Origin: Mesobaculum littorinae
GTDB taxonomy: Bacteria > Pseudomonadota > Alphaproteobacteria > Rhodobacterales > Rhodobacteraceae
DNA length: 64,000 nt
NCBI RefSeq assembly: GCF_004011175.1
Contig: NZ_RQXX01000002.1
Coordinates: forward strand, 372,001-436,000
Direction of reading: 5' to 3'
Shown here one piece after another: positions 9,007 through 17,764 of the stretch. The notes beneath the pieces were generated by a model. It ran no database searches, was not told where the DNA came from, and was given only the letters and a program-made list of their open reading frames with translations. Each line of letters begins with the position of its first letter. The first letter of the stretch is position 1. A program made the position numbers and the translations under genes.

Positions 9007-9983
9007 TGCTCGGCGTCGGCGAAGCCTTGCGCGAGCGTGTCCAGCGTTCGGGTCATCGAGCGGATGCCGCCCCCGGCGATATAGGCGTCGGCGGCGTTCA
9101 GGTAGACGACCTGGCCCTGTTCCCAGGCGGTGGTCCCGGCGACCAGCTCGTTGTTCAGCGTCTCCTCGGCGCGCGCGCCTTCTTGGCCGATGGCCGCCGC
9201 CCGGTCGATCACGATCAGCCAGTCGGGATTGGCGTCGCGGATGAACTCAAAGCTGATGGCCTCGCCATGCGTGGCTGTGTCGACGTCCTCGACCGCCGGG
9301 GCCAGGTCCAGCGCGTCGTGGATCCAGCCAAAGCGCGACCCGGGGCCATAGGCCGAGATCTTGGGCCCGTTGGTCAGGACGATCAGCGCGGTGCCTTCGT
9401 CCGCGGCGGTTTCGCGCACCCCGGCCAGCCGGGTTTCGAATTCGCCGATCAGGGCGGCGGCCTCGGCCTGGCGTTCGAACAGCGTGCCATAGGCCTCGAT
9501 GCGGTCCATCGCGACGTCGACCATGTCCTCGCCCGGGATCGTCATGTCGATCGTGGGGGCAATGCCGGACACCGCGTCAAGCTGTTCGGCCGAGCGGCCG
9601 CCAATCACCACAAGGTCGGGCTGCATGGCGTTTAGGGCTTCCATGTCGGGTTCGAAGATCGTGCCGACGACCTCCGCATCTTCGGCCATCTCGGCGAGGT
9701 AGTCGACGAAGACGCGGTCGATGGTGCCCGCGATCTCGACCCCGAGCGCGTCCAGCGTGTCGGCGGCGGCGATGTCGAAGACGGCGATCGTTTCGGGCGC
9801 GGGCGGCATCGACACCTCGCCCCGGGCGGTGTCGAAGGTGACGTCGGGGGCGGCCACGGGGGCCGTGTCGGCCAGTGCGGGCGCCTCGGTCTCGGTGTCC
9901 TGCGCGGCGACGGGCAGGGCAGACAGCAGGGCCAGCGGCAGCACGGCAAGGGAAAGGCGGCCAGAACGGATGCGATGGGTCAT
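9003..9983 (-). CDS. siderophore-binding periplasmic protein (YclQ/FatB-like)
   Basis: A 326-residue solute-binding protein. A signal peptide covers about the first 27 residues (ending LSALPVAAQ) with no lipobox cysteine, so it should be freely periplasmic. The body has the FhuD/BtuF-type two-lobe fold pattern, including PDLVVIGGRSAEQLDAV and ISAYGPGSRFGWIHDAL, the latter characteristic of the YclQ/CeuE group that binds ferric catecholates or petrobactin-like ligands. It is the first gene of the importer operon; ATG 9983 has GGAGAG ten bases upstream. No outer-membrane receptor or biosynthesis gene lies in the window. The divergent space 9984-10115 towards the DUF2218 gene should hold the operon promoter and probably an iron-responsive site. 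Confidence 0.9.
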   Translation of the reverse strand: MTHRIRSGRLSLAVLPLALLSALPVAAQDTETEAPALADTAPVAAPDVTFDTARGEVSMPPAPETIAVFDIAAADTLDALGVEIAGTIDRVFVDYLAEMAEDAEVVGTIFEPDMEALNAMQPDLVVIGGRSAEQLDAVSGIAPTIDMTIPGEDMVDVAMDRIEAYGTLFERQAEAAALIGEFETRLAGVRETAADEGTALIVLTNGPKISAYGPGSRFGWIHDALDLAPAVEDVDTATHGEAISFEFIRDANPDWLIVIDRAAAIGQEGARAEETLNNELVAGTTAWEQGQVVYLNAADAYIAGGGIRSMTRTLDTLAQGFADAEQ

Positions 9984-10070
9984 GATCGGGCTCTCCGTGA
10001 ACGGATACAGGTCTGAAAGCGGCGCAAGCGCCTGTCGGGACGGGGGCTAGGCCATTGCGGCTGCCGCGTC

Positions 10071-10110
10071 CAGTCCTTATCTCCGAGAAGAATAGTCGGA
10101 GAAAGGATTG
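10071..10110 (+). promoter_or_regulatory. imperfect inverted repeat covering the Shine-Dalgarno of the DUF2218 gene
   Basis: The left arm 10071-10086 ends TCTCCGA and the right arm 10096-10110 begins TCGGAGA. The 7-bp core is perfect with a 9-base spacer. Pairing extends outwards (TCCTT against AAGGA), broken only by one extra A and one A/G difference. The right arm contains AAGGA, the Shine-Dalgarno eight bases before ATG 10116, so in RNA the left arm would mask it. As DNA it could equally be an operator for a dimeric repressor. Confidence 0.6.
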
Positions 10111-10115
10111 CGACA

Positions 10116-10406
10116 ATGCCTACGGCCACTGCCCGCTTCGAGACGCCGAACGCCCGGCGCTACCTGCAGCAGGTTTGCAAGCACTTCGCCCACAAGATCG
10201 AGGTCGACTACACCGAGACCGAGGCGCACTGCGCCCTGCCCGTGGGGCCCGCGACGCTGAAGGCCGACGATGCAGGGCTCGACATGCAGGTCGAGGCCGC
10301 GGATGCCGAGGGTCTGGCCCGCGGCGAGCATGTCCTTTGGGACCACATCAAGCGCTTCGCCTTCCGCGAAGAGCCGGCGGATGTCGTCTGGCGGGAAACC
10401 GCCTGA
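10116..10406 (+). CDS. DUF2218 family protein
   Basis: A 96-residue soluble protein of the DUF2218 family, with the typical start TATARFETPNARRYLQQ and later HKIEVDY and ARGEHVLWDHIKRFAFRE. Its biochemical role is unknown. In many proteobacteria this domain is coded next to, or fused with, siderophore-interacting ferric reductases and siderophore transporters, and here it is divergent from the siderophore importer, which fits an iron-acquisition role. The start is well defined by AAGGA eight bases upstream, which lies inside a long inverted repeat. The predicted protein has a family-typical length and no signal peptide. Confidence 0.85.
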   Translation: MPTATARFETPNARRYLQQVCKHFAHKIEVDYTETEAHCALPVGPATLKADDAGLDMQVEAADAEGLARGEHVLWDHIKRFAFREEPADVVWRETA

Positions 10407-10780
10407 GACCACCCCGCTGTCGGGCGGATCGCAGCCGGGCCCATGGCTGCGGCCTTCGGAGACCGGCCAGCGGCGGGCGCGCCCCGCAGCAGGCAAGACG
10501 ACTAAAGACAGGATGGGCCCGGGCAGGACTGGCCCGGCGTAGACCGGCCTAGGCGAGAGGGGTCGGGCTTGAACCGTCGCCAGCAGGGCGGCCGCAGCGG
10601 TGGTCAGGCAATGTCGCGTCCGGGTGAGTGCGTGCAAACGGGGTGATGAGGCGGCGCCCACTGGTGGAGCGGGTGCGGTCGCTGCTCCGGGCCAGCGGTC
10701 GCCTACGATGCTGTCGGCCCCGGTGTCTGCCCCGGTGTCGGGCCCGGCGGTGGTGCAGGACCCGGCCGACGGGCGCGGCG
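10407..10780. other. intergenic region between convergent genes, nothing recognised
   Basis: These 374 bases lie between the 3' ends of the DUF2218 gene and the sulfotransferase-like gene. The DNA is GC-rich, with simple motifs such as repeated CCGGTGTC and GGCCCGG runs. I see no convincing gene, RNA or complete terminator with a T-run. Confidence 0.5.
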
Positions 10781-11545
10781 TCAGCCTGTCAGGGCGTGGG
10801 CGGCCAGACGGTCATGAAACGGCTGGTGATGCGCCAGAAGATCACGCAGCCGCGGCGACGTCTGCGCGGCCTCCTCGAACTGGCGGGCCTTCTTTGCACG
10901 CTCGGCCTCCGACACCGGCTTGATCCCGGTCGAGCTTTCGGCCTGCCCGTGCCAGTCGCCCACCTGCGCCCAGTCCTCGGGCGGCGCCTCGGACCAGTCG
11001 AAGGCGCTGGCGACATACTGCAGGCCCAGCCGCTGCCAGAGCGCGCCGATCACCCGTTCGGGCGCGCCGCGCACATCCTCGGCCCGGACCACCGGCGCGT
11101 CGAGGCCCCTGTCCCGCAACCCCCGGAACAGCCGCCACTGCGCCTCGAGCCCGACCTCCTCGCAGGTGAGGTCGGGGTCGATCCTGTAGTAGGAGGCCAG
11201 CGCCGCGGCGGGATCGCGGATCAGAAAGGCATGCCGCATCCGCTGCAGAAGCTCGGGGTCCTCGAGGATCCGCGGGACCACGTAGTAGGCCATGTCCTTC
11301 AGGAACACCGGCCCGGCCGCTGCCCGGTCCAGCAGCATTGCGCGGATGTCGTCGTAGCTGCGCGGATGATCCGGCTGCGGCTCGAAATGCGGAAAACGCC
11401 GGACCTGCCGGTGGACGTAGTAGTCGTACATGAAGGGTTCGTGCAGGCAGTCCAGATCACCGCGCTCGCGCATCAGGCGTTCGGTCGCCGTCGACATCGA
11501 CCGCGGATGGCTCCAAAGCACGATGATCGGGTTCGGCCGGTCCAT
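10781..11545 (-). CDS. sulfotransferase-like P-loop protein
   Basis: About 254 residues. The N-terminal SHPRSMSTATERLM matches the 5'-phosphosulfate-binding loop of the sulfotransferase fold. This is followed by LHEPFMYDYYVHRQ and a second conserved region HAFLIRDPAAALASYYRI, which corresponds to the 3'-phosphate-binding strand and helix. The acceptor is unknown; this subgroup is usually annotated only as sulfotransferase family or branched-chain aminotransferase-associated protein. ATG 11545 (MDRPNPIIVLWSHPRS) is supported by AGGAGGGGG about seven bases upstream. The frame continues upstream to 11689 without a ribosome binding site. It stands alone, downstream of fliG on the same strand but separated by 171 bases. 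Confidence 0.75.
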   Translation of the reverse strand: MDRPNPIIVLWSHPRSMSTATERLMRERGDLDCLHEPFMYDYYVHRQVRRFPHFEPQPDHPRSYDDIRAMLLDRAAAGPVFLKDMAYYVVPRILEDPELLQRMRHAFLIRDPAAALASYYRIDPDLTCEEVGLEAQWRLFRGLRDRGLDAPVVRAEDVRGAPERVIGALWQRLGLQYVASAFDWSEAPPEDWAQVGDWHGQAESSTGIKPVSEAERAKKARQFEEAAQTSPRLRDLLAHHQPFHDRLAAHALTG

Positions 11546-11716
11546 AAGGTCCCCCTCCTGCAGGAATTGCCGCGCCCCCGGGTGGGGCGCCCGCCCACAA
11601 TCGCAAAGACCGCGAGGGGGTGCAATCCGGGCCTGCCGCCGTGCCGTGCCGCGGCCGGCCGGCCGCGCGCCCGGCGCACCCACGCGCACCGACGCGTACG
11701 CCAGGGGGCGGGGCGA

Positions 11717-12778
11717 TCAGTCCTCGTCGCCGATCAGCACGATCTCCTTGGCGTCCATGAGGGTGCGGATCGCATCCAGAACCTCGCGCCGGGCAATGTC
11801 GGCCTGCTTCGATTTCACGGCGTCGACTTCGGTCGCGTCGTCGCGGATCGCGCCGGCCAGACGCTTGGACATGTTGTCGAGCAGGAAGTCGACGGCCTCC
11901 TGCATGCGCGGATCCTTGGCCGCGACGATGGTGACCAGCGCCGCCTGATCGACGCCGCGCAGGATCGTGGGCACGTCCAGCGGCTCGATCCGCTTGGGGA
12001 TGTCGGGGAAGGTGAAGATCGACCGGCGCACCTCGTCGGCGAAGCCCTTGTCCTCTTCGTCCAGCCCGGCCAGCACGTCTTCGCGGGTTTCGAGCTCGGA
12101 CATGTTGAGGATCGCGCCGACACGGTCGACTGCGGCGGTCACGAATTCCTTCGGCGGCTCGGCCTGCAACGTCGCGGCCAGTGACAACCCGATGCGGCGC
12201 ACCGTGACCGGTGCGACAGTTTCTGTCTCCGAGACGGCGTAGGTGATGCGCCGCGCGCGTTCACCGGGCAACCGCGACAGCAGCTCGGCTGCCTTGCCCG
12301 CCTTGAGCTTGGACAGGATCACCGCCGCGACCTCGGGGCTTTCGTTCTGCAGGAAGGGCAGCAGGCGCCCGCTGTCGATGGCCGAGATCGTGTCCCATGG
12401 GTCATGCGTCCAGATCAGGCCGGACTGCTTGCGCAGCCGCGCCGCGATGTCGGGCGAGATCACGCCTTCCAGGATCTGCAGCGTGCCTTCGATCCCGGCG
12501 GGGAAGGCCAGCCCGATATCGTCCAGCTCTTCGGCAAATTCCTCGATCACCTCGCGCAGGGTGCCGCGGTCGACGTAGCGCATCTGGCTCATCTGCGTGG
12601 CCAGTTCGCTCTGCAGCGATTCGGGCAGCTCGTTCAGCGGCACCTTGACGCCTTCGGCCAGCAGCAGGCGCACCACGATCGCGGCCTTCTGCCGGCGGCT
12701 CAGATCGCCGCGCGGCGGCATCGGCGCGTCGGTGGCGGGGAGGCTCTGGCCGGGGATGGGCGCCAGGTCGTTGGTCAT
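11717..12778 (-). CDS. fliG: flagellar motor switch protein FliG
   Basis: A 353-residue protein. FliG couples the C ring to the MS ring protein FliF and interacts with the stator through its C-terminal domain. Matches include the N-terminal RRQKAAIVVRLLLAEG, the middle region ESPEVAAVILSKLKAGKAAELLSRLP (armadillo-like) and the C-terminal IFTFPDIPKRIEPLDVPTILRGVD and LVTIVAAKDPRMQEAVDFLLDNMSKR with the charged torque residues. I chose ATG 12778 because GGGAGA precedes it. No other flagellar gene lies nearby; the neighbours are a sulfotransferase-like gene and purB, so fliG is detached from the flagellar cluster here. Confidence 0.92.
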   Translation of the reverse strand: MTNDLAPIPGQSLPATDAPMPPRGDLSRRQKAAIVVRLLLAEGVKVPLNELPESLQSELATQMSQMRYVDRGTLREVIEEFAEELDDIGLAFPAGIEGTLQILEGVISPDIAARLRKQSGLIWTHDPWDTISAIDSGRLLPFLQNESPEVAAVILSKLKAGKAAELLSRLPGERARRITYAVSETETVAPVTVRRIGLSLAATLQAEPPKEFVTAAVDRVGAILNMSELETREDVLAGLDEEDKGFADEVRRSIFTFPDIPKRIEPLDVPTILRGVDQAALVTIVAAKDPRMQEAVDFLLDNMSKRLAGAIRDDATEVDAVKSKQADIARREVLDAIRTLMDAKEIVLIGDED

Positions 12779-12976
12779 GTTTCGGGGTCTCCCTTCCGTG
12801 CAGGGCGACCATGACAGGACAGGGTTAAAGAGGCGCTGACAGCGGCGCCGTTTCCGCTGCGGCGCGCGACGATGGGCGACGACGCGCGCCGACCGGTCGC
12901 GCGGCGCAGACGGCGGATCCCCCGGGCGTGGTCGGCACACCTGCCGCCCGGGGGATCCGGCGTCGACAACAGGGCG

Positions 12977-14284
12977 TCAGGCGGTGCCGAAGACCCGGGC
13001 GAAGATCGTGTCGACGTTCTTGGTGTGGTAGCCCAGGTCGAACTTCTCCTCGATCTCGGAGACGCTCATCACCGCGGTGACGTCGGCATCGGCCTTGAGC
13101 TCGGTCATGAAGTCGGCGCCCTGTTCCCAGACCTTCATCGCGTTGCGCTGCACCAGCGCATAGGCGTCTTCGCGGCTGACACCCTTCTGCGTCAGCGCCA
13201 GAAGGACGCGCTGCGAATGGACGAGCCCGCCCAGCTTGTCGAGGTTGGCCTGCATCTGGTCGGGATAGACCACCAGCTTGTCGACCACCTGCGTCAGCCG
13301 CGACAACGCGAAGTCCAGCGTGACCGTCGTGTCGGGGCCGATGTTCCGCTCGACCGAGGAATGCGAGATGTCGCGTTCGTGCCAGAGCGCGACGTTCTCC
13401 ATCGCCGGCACCACCGCCATGCGCACCAGCCGGGCAAGGCCCGTCAGGTTCTCGGTCAGGACCGGGTTGCGCTTGTGCGGCATCGCGCTGCTGCCCTTCT
13501 GGCCCTTGGAAAAGAACTCCTCGGCCTCCAGCACCTCGGTCCGCTGCATGTGCCGCACCTCGATCGCCACGTTCTCGATCGAACTGGCGATGACGCCCAG
13601 CGTGGCGAAGAAGGCGGCGTGGCGGTCGCGCGGGATCACCTGCGTGCTGATCGGCTCGGGGCTCAGGCCCAGCTGCGCGCAGACGTGTTCCTCGATCGCG
13701 GGGTCGATATTGGCAAAAGTGCCCACGGCGCCCGACAGCGCGCCGGTCGCGATCTCGGCCCGGGCGGCCTGCAGGCGGGTCCTGTTGCGCGCCATCTCGG
13801 CGTAGAACCGCGCGAAGGTCAGCCCCATCGTCGTGGGTTCGGCATGGATGCCGTGGCTGCGGCCGATGCGGACGGTCATCTTGTGTTCGAAGGCCCGCCG
13901 CTTCAGCGCCTCCAGCAATGCGTCCATGTCCGCCAGCAGGATGTCGGCGGCGCGGGTCAGCTGGATGTTGAAGCAGGTGTCGAGCACATCCGAAGACGTC
14001 ATACCCTGGTGCACGAAGCGCGCGTTGTCGGCGCCCACGATCTCGGACAGGTGGGTGAGAAAGGCGATCACGTCGTGCTTGGTCACGGCCTCGATCTCGT
14101 CGATGCGGGCGACGTCGAACTGCGCGTCCTTGGCGGTCCAGACGGCCTGCGCGTTTTCCTTCGGGATCACGCCCAGGTCGGCCATCGCGTCGCAGGCATG
14201 CGCCTCGATCTCGAACCAGATGCGGAACTTCGACTCGGGCGACCAGATCGCGACCATGTCGGGGCGGGAATAACGGGGGATCAT
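12977..14284 (-). CDS. purB: adenylosuccinate lyase
   Basis: 435 residues. The enzyme cleaves adenylosuccinate to AMP and fumarate, and SAICAR to AICAR, in purine synthesis. It belongs to the fumarase/aspartase superfamily: the signature GSSAMPHKRNP lies around residue 260, with the other conserved regions HQGMTSSDVLDTCF and RIGRSHGIHAEPTTMG. The start ATG 14284 gives MIPRYSRPDMVAIWSPE, the usual alphaproteobacterial N-terminus; a longer open frame upstream is noise. Length is normal. The gene is transcribed alone; the DUF6314 gene upstream is divergent. Confidence 0.96.
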   Translation of the reverse strand: MIPRYSRPDMVAIWSPESKFRIWFEIEAHACDAMADLGVIPKENAQAVWTAKDAQFDVARIDEIEAVTKHDVIAFLTHLSEIVGADNARFVHQGMTSSDVLDTCFNIQLTRAADILLADMDALLEALKRRAFEHKMTVRIGRSHGIHAEPTTMGLTFARFYAEMARNRTRLQAARAEIATGALSGAVGTFANIDPAIEEHVCAQLGLSPEPISTQVIPRDRHAAFFATLGVIASSIENVAIEVRHMQRTEVLEAEEFFSKGQKGSSAMPHKRNPVLTENLTGLARLVRMAVVPAMENVALWHERDISHSSVERNIGPDTTVTLDFALSRLTQVVDKLVVYPDQMQANLDKLGGLVHSQRVLLALTQKGVSREDAYALVQRNAMKVWEQGADFMTELKADADVTAVMSVSEIEEKFDLGYHTKNVDTIFARVFGTA

Positions 14285-14375
14285 CGACGTGCCTTCGCGT
14301 TGCGGAAACCTGCGCTGCGGTCTTAGACTGCGGGGGCAGGGGCGGCAACCGCCGGTCCCGGTAGGACGACGCATC

Positions 14376-15011
14376 ATGACCCACGCCACACGACCCTTCC
14401 GGCACGACCGGGTCCGCGATGCAGCCGGCGGGCCAAAGTCCGGCGGGGCGGCGTCTGGCGCGGGGCGGCTGGCGGCGGGCGCCGGCACCCCGCGCAACCC
14501 TTCCGCCGGAAGCCCGCCCGCGACTGCGACCGCCTCCGCCACCACGACCGAGACCGGGCAAGCCGAGTGGGCGGCGACCCCGGTGCCGCCCCGGACCGTC
14601 GATCTGCCGGATTTCCTTTCGGGCCTCTGGCACCTGTCCCGCATGGTCGAGGATCACCGGACCGGCCAACGCATGACCTTCGAGGGCGAGGTCGTCTTTG
14701 CCCCCGACGCGGCGGGGCTGGAGCAGCGGGAAACCGGGTGCTGGACCGCAGGGCCCATGGCGGGCCTGCGGGCCGAACGCCGCTATCTCTGGCGCTTTCC
14801 CCCGGGCGCTTCGGCGCGGGTCCTTTTCGACGACGGCCGTTTCTTTCACGACCTGACGCTGGATGCAGTGGGTCGGGGCCGGGCGCAGCACCCCTGCGGC
14901 GCGGACGCCTATGCCGGCAGCTATGCCTTCTCCGCGGCGACCTGGCGGGCGGTCTGGCGGGTCGAGGGGCCGCGCAAGGCCTACACGATGACGACGGACC
15001 ACCGCCGCTGA
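14376..15011 (+). CDS. DUF6314 family protein with low-complexity N-terminal extension
   Basis: 211 residues from ATG 14376 (AGGA nine bases upstream). The conserved part begins near residue 74 (VDLPDFLSGLWHLSRMVED) and matches the DUF6314 family: GEVVFAPDAAGLEQRETG, AERRYLWRFPPGASARVLFDD, GRFFHDLTLDA, CGADAYAGSYAFS and the ending GPRKAYTMTTDHR. The fold is probably lipocalin-like, judging by alternating strand-like segments, and function is unknown. Residues 1-72 are Ala/Gly/Thr/Pro-rich with no resemblance to the family, so translation might really start later, for example at the in-frame GTG 14583. The gene is divergent from purB and upstream of bioY. Confidence 0.75.
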   Translation: MTHATRPFRHDRVRDAAGGPKSGGAASGAGRLAAGAGTPRNPSAGSPPATATASATTTETGQAEWAATPVPPRTVDLPDFLSGLWHLSRMVEDHRTGQRMTFEGEVVFAPDAAGLEQRETGCWTAGPMAGLRAERRYLWRFPPGASARVLFDDGRFFHDLTLDAVGRGRAQHPCGADAYAGSYAFSAATWRAVWRVEGPRKAYTMTTDHRR

Positions 15012-15141
15012 CGGCGCGCCGCGGCCGGAAAAGATCGCGCGCTTCGCATGCCCCCGGCGCGGCTTTACCTTGCAGGATGGCGGGGGCTGGGGCAAAACGC
15101 GAGGCAACACCGAACTTGTCACGCATAAAGGGGACATGGAC

Positions 15142-15744
15142 ATGGCAGCGGCGACGAACAGCGTTCTGGCAGAGGCGATCGGCCCCGGCGCCGGCAGCGC
15201 GAAACGGGTAAAGCAGGTGGCTCTGTTCCTTGCGGGGATCGTGATCCTGACGGTCGCGGCGAAGATCAAGGTGCCGGTGCCGGGCTCGCCCGTGGCGATC
15301 GGCATGGCCACCTTCGCGGTGCTGACCGTCGGCGCCGCCTACGGGCCGCGCCTGGGTCTGGCCACGATCATGGGCTACATGATGCTGGGGATGGTCGGCT
15401 TCGACATCTTCCAAAGCTCGACCGCCGACCTGAACGGCGTCGAATACATGATGGGATCGACCGGCGGCTACCTTCTGGGCTACGTGCTGGCGGTGCTGAC
15501 GCTGGGCGCCTTCGCCCGCCGCGGCTGGGACCGGACGACGGCGCACATGATCGTCGCGCTGCTGGTCGGCAACATCGTCATCTACGCGCCGGGCCTTCTG
15601 TGGCTGGGTCAGCTTTACGGGTGGGATCAGCCGATCCTCGCCTGGGGCCTGACGCCCTTCATCGTCGGCGACCTGCTGAAGCTGGCGCTGGCCGCGCTGC
15701 TTGTGCCCGCGCTGTGGAAGATGGTGGGCTCGGCCCGCCGCTGA
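15142..15744 (+). CDS. bioY: biotin transporter BioY (ECF-type S component)
   Basis: About 200 residues forming around six membrane helices. BioY is the biotin-binding membrane component of energy-coupling-factor transporters and can import biotin without dedicated ATPase partners in some bacteria; no bioM or bioN is nearby. Family features include the loop KIKVPVPGSPVAIGMATFAVL, the turn GAAYGPRLGLATIMGYMMLG and GSTGGYLLGYVLAV. Two in-frame ATGs exist at 15136 and 15142; AAGGGG lies eight bases before 15142 and only two before 15136, so 15142 is preferred. I did not find a BioR-type operator upstream. A good terminator follows. Confidence 0.9.
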   Translation: MAAATNSVLAEAIGPGAGSAKRVKQVALFLAGIVILTVAAKIKVPVPGSPVAIGMATFAVLTVGAAYGPRLGLATIMGYMMLGMVGFDIFQSSTADLNGVEYMMGSTGGYLLGYVLAVLTLGAFARRGWDRTTAHMIVALLVGNIVIYAPGLLWLGQLYGWDQPILAWGLTPFIVGDLLKLALAALLVPALWKMVGSARR

Positions 15745-15781
15745 CCCGGGGCCAGGACGTGCCCGACCGGCGGGCAGAGCG

Positions 15782-15819
15782 ACGGGGCGCGGAGGGCGAG
15801 ACCTTCCGCGCCCCGTTTT
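15782..15819 (+). terminator. rho-independent terminator of bioY
   Basis: A 12-bp perfect stem (15782-15793 ACGGGGCGCGGA against 15805-15816) with an 11-base loop, running into TTTT at 116-119 of the line. It lies 38 bases after the bioY stop. The rest of 15745-16110 shows no gene. Confidence 0.7.
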
Positions 15820-16110
15820 CCGTTCGGGACCCCGGATTGGGCCGGGCCGCGTGAGGCGGTGCCGCGAGGTGTCAGGCGCCCGAAAAGACGCGCCGGGGTT
15901 TCGGTTCCCGCCCCCGCAGCGCCCTTGACAGGGCGCGTGGTGCGATAGCGTGGCGCGGTCGGCAATTTGCCCCAGCTTGGGGCAGGGCGGCCGGCCTGCC
16001 GCGCGTCGCAGCGGACGGGCCGGGGGCAAGGCCGTTACGATGGGCGCGTGCGGCATCGCACATTATGGGCGGCGCCCGCCTTTGGCGAAGATGAGGGGAA
16101 GGGCGCGGCT

Positions 16111-17013
16111 ATGAGGATCCTGCGGGGCGGACTGATCTTGGCTATGGCCGGCCTCGGGCTGGTCCTGCTGGCGGGCTATGGGGGCGCGCTGCATCCCGCG
16201 GGCGACAGCCTCGCGGTCTTCCGGCCGGAACTGGCGCTGCTGCTGCTGGCGCTGTCTTGCCTCGGCGCGTTGGCCGGGGCGCGGCGGTCGGGGCTTTGCG
16301 GTGCGGCGCTGGGCCTTGCCGCCGCCGCCGGCCCGATCTGGTCCATGGCCATGCCCGAGCCGCCGGCCGGCGCCTATGCCCTTTACCAGAAGAACCTGCT
16401 TTACCGGAATGCGACGCCCGGCGCCGTGGCGCGCGACATCCTGTCCGCCGCGCCCGATCTCGTGACGCTGGAGGAGCTGTCTCGCGGCAATGCCAGGGTG
16501 CTGGACCTTCTGTCCGACGCCTATCCCACCCGGGCCACCTGCCCCGGGGTGGGCGGAGTCGCGGTGCTGTCGCGCTGGCCGGCGATCCCCGGCACCCTGC
16601 GCTGCGACGGTGGGCTGCGCGCGCATGGAACCGTCGCGGTGCAGGTTCGCAGCCCCGAGGGGCCGCTTTGGGTCGTGGCATTGCACCTGCACTGGCCCTG
16701 GCCTGAAAACCAGGCCGCCCAGGTCGCGCGGATGCGCCCGCTGCTGGGCGGGCTCGACGGGCCGGTGGTGGTGGCGGGCGATTTCAACATGGTGCCGTGG
16801 TCGCACACACTGGCGCTGATTTCGCGGGCAACGGGGACGCACCGGATCGGCCGGGTTCGGCGCAGCTTCGATTTCGGGCTTGCCGCGGTGCGTCTTCGGA
16901 TCGACCATGTGCTTGTCCCCGAAGGCTGGACCGGCCGGACCGTGCTGCGTGCGCGCGCCGGGTCCGACCATTTCGGGGTTCTGGCCCGGTTCGGGCCCGA
17001 GGGGGCGCGATGA
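16111..17013 (+). CDS. membrane-anchored endonuclease/exonuclease/phosphatase family protein
   Basis: 300 residues. The N-terminus has about three hydrophobic helices (to residue 90), followed by a catalytic EEP (DNase I-like) domain that should face the periplasm. Recognisable motifs are YQKNLLYRN, PDLVTLEELS (metal-binding Glu), GVAVLSRWP, VVALHLHWPWP, VVVAGDFNMVPWS (the catalytic Asp-Asn pair), RIDHVLVPEG and the terminal SDHFGVLARF. The substrate may be a nucleic acid, phospholipid or other phosphodiester. ATG 16111 is chosen because GAGGGGAAGGG precedes it; the upstream open frame is noise. Its stop overlaps the start of the DUF3445 gene (ATGA at 17010-17013). Confidence 0.8.
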   Translation: MRILRGGLILAMAGLGLVLLAGYGGALHPAGDSLAVFRPELALLLLALSCLGALAGARRSGLCGAALGLAAAAGPIWSMAMPEPPAGAYALYQKNLLYRNATPGAVARDILSAAPDLVTLEELSRGNARVLDLLSDAYPTRATCPGVGGVAVLSRWPAIPGTLRCDGGLRAHGTVAVQVRSPEGPLWVVALHLHWPWPENQAAQVARMRPLLGGLDGPVVVAGDFNMVPWSHTLALISRATGTHRIGRVRRSFDFGLAAVRLRIDHVLVPEGWTGRTVLRARAGSDHFGVLARFGPEGAR

Positions 17014-17764
17014 CCACGATCCTGCACGACACCCTGCCTTACGACGCCTTCGATCCGCGCCACCTGCGCCTGCCGGGCACGCAGCCTGACAGTCCAGACA
17101 GCTGGCTTTCGGTCGACGACCGCTTTGCCGCGCAGATGGCACTGCGCGACCGGCTGGTGGCCGAACGTCCCGAGGTGGTGCTGGCCGATACCGGTCAGGC
17201 CAACGTTGCCCTGGCCGAGCTGCGCGCAACGGTGCTGGCGCAGCTTGAGGCGACGCCGGGCTATGTCGTCGGGGTGGGGCAGGTGGTGCGGCCCGACGGC
17301 GTGGCGGTGCCGCTCGACTTGCCTACCCTGCCGCTGCTGGCGCGGCTGGTGCAGGAGGATATCTGCCTGCTCGACAAACCCTTGGGCGAGACCGAGCACA
17401 GGTTGATGGCCGCGGCGGTGTGCTTTCCCGCGAACTGGGCCCTGGCCGAGAAGATCGGCCGCCCGCTGGGCGCGATTCACCACCCGGTCGCCCCCTATGA
17501 CGCCGACATGGCGCGCCGGGTGCAGCGGCTGTTCGATGGCATCGCCCCGGGGTGGCCGATGTACCGGGTGAACCGCCTGCCCACGTACCTGTCGGACCTG
17601 CACACACCGAAATCCGAAGCCGCGCCGAGGCGCGACCAGGGGCCGAGGCGCCCTACCTGCGGTCCGAGAGGCAGGGGCTGCTGCGCTTGCCCGAGAGCCG
17701 GGCGGTGGTCTTCACCATCCACACCTACATGGTGCGTCGCGCGGGTCCGGGCACCCAACTCTGA
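17010..17764 (+). pseudogene. frameshifted DUF3445 (heme-dependent oxidative N-demethylase-like) gene
   Basis: From ATG 17010 the frame gives a good DUF3445 protein: VDDRFAAQMALRDRLVAERP, LVQEDICLLDKP, AAVCFPANWALAEKIGRPLGAIHHPV and GWPMYRVN. Just after residue 198 (around 17600-17635) the homology leaves this frame. It resumes in the next frame as APYLRSERQGLLRLPESRAVVFTIHTYMV, ending at a stop at 17762-17764. One base is missing (or two inserted), so the heme-protein product is interrupted. The tail after HTYMVRR also looks damaged. Family members act on methylated amines with heme and iron-sulfur partners; this copy is probably inactive unless the shift is a sequencing error. It is translationally coupled to the phosphatase-family gene upstream. 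Confidence 0.75.

Noticed and set aside
15012-15141. BioR operator in front of bioY
   Set aside because: The expected TTATNNATAA-type palindrome is not present in this leader.
12825-15311. 828-codon open frame on the minus strand
   Set aside because: It runs across purB in another frame and across DUF6314 and bioY antisense; composition is Arg/Ala/Pro-rich noise.
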